10,015 bases of DNA from Gammaproteobacteria bacterium (GTDB taxonomy: Bacteria; Pseudomonadota; Gammaproteobacteria; SZUA-229), in NCBI GenBank assembly GCA_026998145.1, contig JALTRC010000396.1, forward strand, positions 1 through 10,015, in the 5' to 3' direction. The notes under the pieces were generated by a model, which saw only the letters and a list, made by a program, of their open reading frames with translations, did no database searches and was not told the origin of the DNA. Each line of letters begins with the position of its first letter. Position 1 is the stretch's first letter. Made by a program: the position numbers and the translations under genes. Shown one piece after another: positions 6,554 to 10,015 of the stretch.

Positions 6554-6877
6554 GTGAGTGACATTGTTTATGTAACTGATGACAGTTTTGAAAGCGATGT
6601 ATTGAAATCGGATGTTCCTGTATTAATTGATTACTGGGCAGACTGGTGTGGCCCCTGCAAGATGATTGCGCCGATTCTTGAAGAAATTGCTTCCGAGTAT
6701 GATGGCAAGGTTAAAGTGGCCAAGCTGAACATTGATGAAAATCCATCTACGCCACCCAAGTTTGGTATTCGCGGTATTCCAACATTAATGCTGTTTAAAG
6801 GCGGTGAAGTGGAAGCCACAAAAGTGGGTGCTTTATCCAAATCACAGCTGACAGCATTCCTGGACAGCAATCTGTAA
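6554..6877 (+). CDS. trxA: Thioredoxin 1
   Basis: This is the general cytosolic thiol-disulfide reductant, reduced by thioredoxin reductase with NADPH and reducing ribonucleotide reductase, methionine sulfoxide reductase and others. From the GTG start it is 107 aa, the standard length. It has the active site WCGPCK (C32 and C35 counting the initiator), the buried aspartate D26, and the cis-proline in RGIPTL (P76). It has nearly the full E. coli pattern VAKLNIDENP, FGIRGIPTLMLFK and ATKVGALSKSQL. The GTG start is fixed by the GGAGG ribosome-binding site and by the homology beginning at SDIVYVTDDSF. It diverges from rhlB and precedes rho, as in E. coli. A hairpin follows the stop codon. Confidence 0.97.
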   Translation: MSDIVYVTDDSFESDVLKSDVPVLIDYWADWCGPCKMIAPILEEIASEYDGKVKVAKLNIDENPSTPPKFGIRGIPTLMLFKGGEVEATKVGALSKSQLTAFLDSNL

Positions 6878-6882
6878 TTAAC

Positions 6883-6910
6883 TCAGGCCGTTCAAAACTG
6901 GACGGCCTGA
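6883..6910 (+). terminator. Hairpin after trxA, weak or factor-assisted terminator
   Basis: TCAGGCCGT (6883-6891) pairs perfectly with ACGGCCTGA (6902-6910). The stem extends inward by a G-U and a C-G pair, leaving a six-base loop (AAAACT). It begins five bases after the trxA stop. The bases after it (TTAATTCATG) are not a proper U-tract, so termination may be partial, letting some transcription run on into rho. Confidence 0.55.
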
Positions 6911-6927
6911 TTAATTCATGTTAGAGT
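6899..6927 (+). promoter_or_regulatory. Candidate promoter for rho (extended -10)
   Basis: TGGACG (6899-6904, four of six) is followed after 17 bases by TAGAGT (6922-6927, four of six), preceded by the extended -10 dinucleotide TG at 6919-6920. Transcription would begin near 6934 and give a leader of about 134 bases. The -35 box falls inside the right arm of the trxA hairpin. This is a weak motif match; placement between trxA and rho is as expected. Confidence 0.3.
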
Positions 6928-7067
6928 GCCGCCACTTAGCGAGTTCCCGTCTCATACGGCATTTCCCGCGAACGATGACCAGCCATTCAGGCTGACGTTA
7001 CTAAAAAATCTTTTTAATAAAAATCAAACTTTCCGAACCTTAATCCACTTCTAAAATTCTCTGTGAT
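6928..7067 (+). promoter_or_regulatory. rho leader region
   Basis: The long untranslated stretch before rho has a C-rich, apparently unstructured first half (6928-6985), a small hairpin CAGCC-ATTCA-GGCTG (6980-6994) and an AT-rich second half. In E. coli rho is autoregulated by Rho-dependent attenuation in its leader, so a C-rich leader fits the same control. I infer this from position and base composition only. A 25-codon frame (6918-6995) also crosses it. Confidence 0.4.
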
Positions 7068-8324
7068 ATGAATCTAACTGAACTGAAACAAAAAAGCCCT
7101 GCCGAATTAATTGAAATTGCTAAATCCATGAAATTGGATAATTTAGTCCGCGCCAAAAAGCAGGATATTATTTTTGCCATCCTCAAAGCCCATGCCCGTA
7201 GTGGCGAAGATATTTTTGGTGATGGCGTACTGGAAATCCTCCAGGATGGTTTTGGTTTTCTGCGATCGGCAGACAGCTCCTACCTTGCCGGCCCTGACGA
7301 TATTTATGTTTCCCCCAGCCAGATTCGACGTTTTGGTTTAAGAACCGGTGATACCATTGCCGGTAAGATTCGCCCGCCTAAAGACGGTGAGCGTTATTTT
7401 GCCATGCTGAAAGTGGATACCATCAACTATGACGCGCCGGAAAATGCCAAGAATAAAATAGCCTTTGAAAACTTAACGCCGTTGCATCCTGAAGAACGCA
7501 TGATTATGGAGCGGGGCAATGGCAGCACAGAGGATATTACCGGGCGGATTATTGATCTGGTTGCGCCTTTGGGTAAAGGTCAGCGTGGTTTGATTGTATC
7601 GCCACCCAAGGCCGGTAAAACCATGATGATGAGCAATCTGGCCCAGTCCATTGCCGCTAATCATCCGGAGTGTTATCTGATTGTGCTGTTAATTGATGAG
7701 CGCCCGGAAGAAGTCACGGAAATGCGCCGCATGGTTCGCGGTGAAGTGGTTTCCAGTACCTTTGATGAGCCGGCATCCCGTCATGTGCAGGTGGCTGAAA
7801 TGGTCATCGAAAAAGCCAAGCGTCTGGCAGAACATAAAAAAGATGTGGTGATTTTGCTGGATTCCATTACCCGCCTGGCACGTGCTTATAACACGGTCAT
7901 CCCTTCATCAGGCAAGGTATTAACCGGTGGTGTGGATGCCCATGCTCTGCATCGTCCCAAGCGTTTCTTTGGTGCGGCGCGAAATATCGAAGAAGGTGGC
8001 AGTATTACCATTCTGGCGACTGCGCTGGTGGATACGGGCTCTAAAATGGATGAAGTTATCTACGAGGAATTTAAAGGCACAGGTAATATGGAAATCCATC
8101 TGGATCGCCGCATTACGGAAAAACGTATTTACCCGGCGATTAATATCAATCGTTCCGGTACCCGTCGTGAAGAGAAACTGACCGATCCGGATGAGCTGCA
8201 AAAAATGTGGCTGCTGCGTAAGATTCTGCACCCGATGGATGAGCTGGCAGCGATTGAATTTATGCTGGAAAAACTGGCGGTGACCAAAACCAATAATGAA
8301 TTTTTTGATTCAATGAAGCGCTAA
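7068..8324 (+). CDS. rho: Transcription termination factor Rho
   Basis: Rho is the hexameric RNA-dependent ATPase/helicase that ends transcription of untranslated, C-rich RNA. At 418 aa it is almost the length of the E. coli protein and collinear with it. It has an N-terminal helical domain (1-47) and an OB-fold primary RNA site with DGFGFLRS (60-67, F62 and F64). The Walker A is PPKAGKT (179-185, K181 and K184) and the Walker B is VILLDS (261-266, D265). The Q-loop lies in VLTGGVDAHALHRPKRFFGAARN (284 onward), the R-loop around SKMDEV (325-330), and the arginine finger is R366 in NRSGTRREE. All catalytic and bicyclomycin-contact positions I can recall appear intact. The ATG at 7068 has no recognisable Shine-Dalgarno sequence, but homology begins exactly there. 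A strong terminator follows the stop. Confidence 0.98.
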   Translation: MNLTELKQKSPAELIEIAKSMKLDNLVRAKKQDIIFAILKAHARSGEDIFGDGVLEILQDGFGFLRSADSSYLAGPDDIYVSPSQIRRFGLRTGDTIAGKIRPPKDGERYFAMLKVDTINYDAPENAKNKIAFENLTPLHPEERMIMERGNGSTEDITGRIIDLVAPLGKGQRGLIVSPPKAGKTMMMSNLAQSIAANHPECYLIVLLIDERPEEVTEMRRMVRGEVVSSTFDEPASRHVQVAEMVIEKAKRLAEHKKDVVILLDSITRLARAYNTVIPSSGKVLTGGVDAHALHRPKRFFGAARNIEEGGSITILATALVDTGSKMDEVIYEEFKGTGNMEIHLDRRITEKRIYPAININRSGTRREEKLTDPDELQKMWLLRKILHPMDELAAIEFMLEKLAVTKTNNEFFDSMKR

Positions 8325-8347
8325 TGCCTGGTCGCATTTGTCTGATT

Positions 8348-8374
8348 AAAAAACCCGGTTTGCCGGGTTTTTTT
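8348..8374 (+). terminator. Intrinsic terminator of rho
   Basis: CCCGG (8354-8358) pairs with CCGGG (8363-8367) around a TTTG loop. The flanking A-run (8348-8353) extends the stem into a seven-base T-tract (8368-8374). This is a textbook Rho-independent terminator 24 bases after the rho stop. Because of the A-run it could also act in the opposite direction. It ends only four bases before the next gene's first ATG. Confidence 0.92.
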
Positions 8375-8378
8375 ATGG

Positions 8379-9197
8379 ATGAGTCTGATGGAAAAATTTG
8401 AAAAGCATATTGAAATTGTAGAACCGATAACGGCTGTCGATGCCTTGCAACAGGATACCGGATTGGCAAAACAACAGCTTAAAATCATTATGCAAAAAGG
8501 CGCTGTATGGCTAAGTCGAAATCATTCAACCCAGCGAATCAGGCGAGCCAAAAAAATGCTGCATAAAAATGATCGGCTACATTTTTATTATGATCCCCAT
8601 GTTATGAATGAGCAGCCCCCGAAGGCGGAACTGATAGCCGATGAATCGGCTTATAGTATCTGGTTTAAACCCTATGGTATGTATTCACAGGGCTCAAAAT
8701 GGGGGGATCACTGCACTTTGTATCGCTGGGCAGAGCAGCATTTAAAACCGCAACGGCCAGCCTATATTGTGCACCGGCTTGATCGTGCTGCCAGTGGCTT
8801 AATGATACTGGCGCACCAGAAAAAAGTGGCGGCGCAGTTTGCCGAATTATTGCAGCAGCGAAAAATACATAAGCATTATCGGGTAAAGGTAGAAGGGATT
8901 TTTCCACACCGGGAAATCAGTTGCGATCTTGAGTTGGATGATAAACCAGCGCTGAGTCATTTTACATTATTGCAGGTGGATGAATCTGCACAGCAGTCCA
9001 TTCTGGATGTGTCTATTGAAAGTGGCCGCAAACACCAGATTCGTCGGCACTTGTCGTCCATGGGATTTCCAGTAGTAGGGGATCGTCTGTATGGAAATAA
9101 AGACAGTGAAATGGATTTACAGCTACTGGCTTATTCGATTGCCTTTAACTGCCCCTTAAGCGCTGAGTCAAAAGCATATCGCCTCGATTGTGAATAA
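8379..9197 (+). CDS. RluA family RNA pseudouridine synthase
   Basis: This 272-aa enzyme isomerises specific uridines in rRNA or tRNA to pseudouridine. An S4-like RNA-binding segment (about 20-70, KQQLKIIMQKGAVWL to KNDRLHFYY) precedes the catalytic domain. The signature IVHRLDRAASGLMILA (130-145) carries the catalytic aspartate D135. Later family motifs are HYRVKVEG, ESGRKHQIRRHLSSMGFPVVGDRLYG and a closing LLAYSIAF strand. Presence of the S4-like part argues for the RluC/RluD-type layout rather than RluA itself; the target base cannot be read from sequence. The ATG at 8388 (residue 4) is an alternative start, with a weak GGATGAG (8377-8383) close in front. The gene starts almost on top of the rho terminator, so it needs read-through or a promoter I cannot see. 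Confidence 0.88.
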   Translation: MSLMEKFEKHIEIVEPITAVDALQQDTGLAKQQLKIIMQKGAVWLSRNHSTQRIRRAKKMLHKNDRLHFYYDPHVMNEQPPKAELIADESAYSIWFKPYGMYSQGSKWGDHCTLYRWAEQHLKPQRPAYIVHRLDRAASGLMILAHQKKVAAQFAELLQQRKIHKHYRVKVEGIFPHREISCDLELDDKPALSHFTLLQVDESAQQSILDVSIESGRKHQIRRHLSSMGFPVVGDRLYGNKDSEMDLQLLAYSIAFNCPLSAESKAYRLDCE

Positions 9198-9242
9198 GGC
9201 CTGTTCTGTGAATAATAAAATCTGGGCAGTGAATAAAGATCT

Positions 9243-9274
9243 GTCATCCCGGCATGTTTCTGGCCGGGATCCAG
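9243..9274. repeat. Short palindromic element, REP-like
   Basis: ATCCCGGC (9246-9253) and GCCGGGAT (9263-9270) form a perfect 8-bp stem with a nine-base loop, flanked by GTC and CCAG. The pattern GTCATCCCGGC...GCCGGGATCCAG resembles a palindrome found dispersed in many bacterial genomes. It lies between convergent genes, so it could also act as a bidirectional terminator, although no T-tract follows directly. Only one copy is in the window, so repeat status rests on recognition. Confidence 0.5.
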
Positions 9275-9327
9275 TTATTTAAAAGTCTCTGAATTCCGGC
9301 CTGAAAGCTTACAGGGAAGGCGGGCGT

Positions 9328-10014
9328 TTAAACTAACTGCAGGCGCAAAATGCCTTCCATTTTTTCAGCCGTTTCTGATTTGCCGGTACGACTGTCCCCA
9401 ACCAGCGCAATGGTGACACTGATTTCATCTGCATCACTTTGCTTCTGACGTTTTTCAACGGCAGTCTGTTTAATCAGCTCAATTAAATCTTCTGCCAGGC
9501 GTACTGGGCCTTCCTGTTCAACATTATCCCGGTCACTGAAACCACAGCGTTTTATATCTTCATCCGTATTGCCTTCATATACACCGGCCATTAGCTGACT
9601 GTGGGCAACGCCGACTTTTAGCTCGCCCCGGTTAATCAGAATATTCATATCACCAATAAAGCCTTTTTCATTTTCAGTGAATTTTTTATTCAGCTCGGGA
9701 TGAATAACCGTGCCGTCATTTTCCCGTAAAAGCGGGAAGGGGTTGGCCCAGTAGCTGCTTTCTTTGGCGCCCCGGTGGGTTTGGGTGGAGCCGGCGGCTA
9801 CCCGTTCACCTAAGCGGAAATGTTGCAGAGCATCTTCGATGTGCATATCAGCATGAATGGTGGATTGTCCCGGCTCTATCAGGGTGAAGTTATTCATATA
9901 CAGCAGAATATCCAGCGGATCGCCGCGGAATAATTCTGATACATCGGTTACCGGCACAATCTGCCTGGCATTGGAGCCAGTGTCCTTGTTATAACCCACT
10001 TCCCGGCCGGCCAT
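9328..10014 (-). CDS. PEPCK/HPr-kinase-like protein with C-terminal P-loop, probably 5'-partial
   Basis: The frame is open to the right edge. The ATG at 10012-10014 merely coincides with the edge, and the sequence reads like the middle of a protein, so the true start is probably outside. At least 228 residues are visible. Residues 16-100 resemble the late part of PEP carboxykinase-type folds: ARQIVPVTDV, DPLDILLYMNN, then EDALQHFRLGERVAAGSTQTHRGAKES and NPFPLL. A second region (130-150, RGELKVGVAHSQLMAGVYEG) fits the following strand-helix. After a charged linker (185-197) comes a strand and a Walker A motif, GDSRTGKSE (206-214), only 15 residues before the C-terminus. I cannot name the family; ATP binding is likely. 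The fold relation is my reading of motifs by eye and is uncertain. No ribosome-binding site can be judged. Confidence 0.6.
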   Translation of the reverse strand: MAGREVGYNKDTGSNARQIVPVTDVSELFRGDPLDILLYMNNFTLIEPGQSTIHADMHIEDALQHFRLGERVAAGSTQTHRGAKESSYWANPFPLLRENDGTVIHPELNKKFTENEKGFIGDMNILINRGELKVGVAHSQLMAGVYEGNTDEDIKRCGFSDRDNVEQEGPVRLAEDLIELIKQTAVEKRQKQSDADEISVTIALVGDSRTGKSETAEKMEGILRLQLV

Positions 10015-10015
10015 C

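Noticed and set aside
7920..8231. Minus-strand frame inside rho
   Set aside because: It is antisense to the highly conserved rho ATPase core and shows no recognisable domain.

Overview
The window looks like chromosomal housekeeping sequence from a free-living, probably aquatic or marine gammaproteobacterium. The strongest evidence is the block with rhlB on the minus strand, diverging from trxA and rho on the plus strand, which is the same order as in Escherichia coli. The proteins RhlB, TrxA, Rho and DgkA also resemble their gammaproteobacterial versions closely. The glycine decarboxylase is the split, two-subunit type (gcvPB), unlike the single-chain E. coli enzyme. Together with the TIGR02444 and chalcone-isomerase-like genes, this points away from Enterobacteria towards something like the Cellvibrionales/Oceanospirillales. 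That placement is inference. No prophage, integrative element, CRISPR array, tRNA or rRNA was seen.

Layout. Positions 2-2394 (plus): the end of gcvPB, then dgkA overlapping it by one base, then a secreted chalcone-isomerase-like protein. Positions 2401-2475: a perfect 30-bp inverted repeat built from two REP-like units, lying between convergent genes. Positions 2479-3736 (minus): a FrnE/DsbA-type oxidoreductase followed by a TIGR02444-family protein. Positions 3842-4255 (plus): a small secreted two-cysteine protein, overlapping by nine bases the end of a TauE/SafE-type membrane transporter. Positions 4247-6363 (minus): rhlB followed by that transporter gene, coupled through TAATG. Positions 6364-6553: a divergent promoter region. 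Positions 6554-8324 (plus): trxA, a hairpin, a C-rich leader and rho, ending in a strong intrinsic terminator. Positions 8379-9197 (plus): an RluA-family pseudouridine synthase starting only four bases after the terminator U-tract. Positions 9243-9274: a second palindromic element. Positions 9328-10014 (minus): part of a protein resembling the late part of the PEPCK/HPr-kinase fold, with an extra Walker A motif about 15 residues before its C-terminus.

Functionally, rhlB (RNA degradosome helicase), trxA (thiol redox) and rho (transcription termination) form a conserved core. The other genes are individual metabolic or envelope functions: glycine catabolism, diacylglycerol recycling, thiol chemistry, anion export and rRNA modification. 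No new multi-gene system is evident. The items most worth a second look are the terminal P-loop protein at the right edge, the REP-like pair at 2401-2475, the rho leader, and the terminator that almost touches the pseudouridine synthase start.
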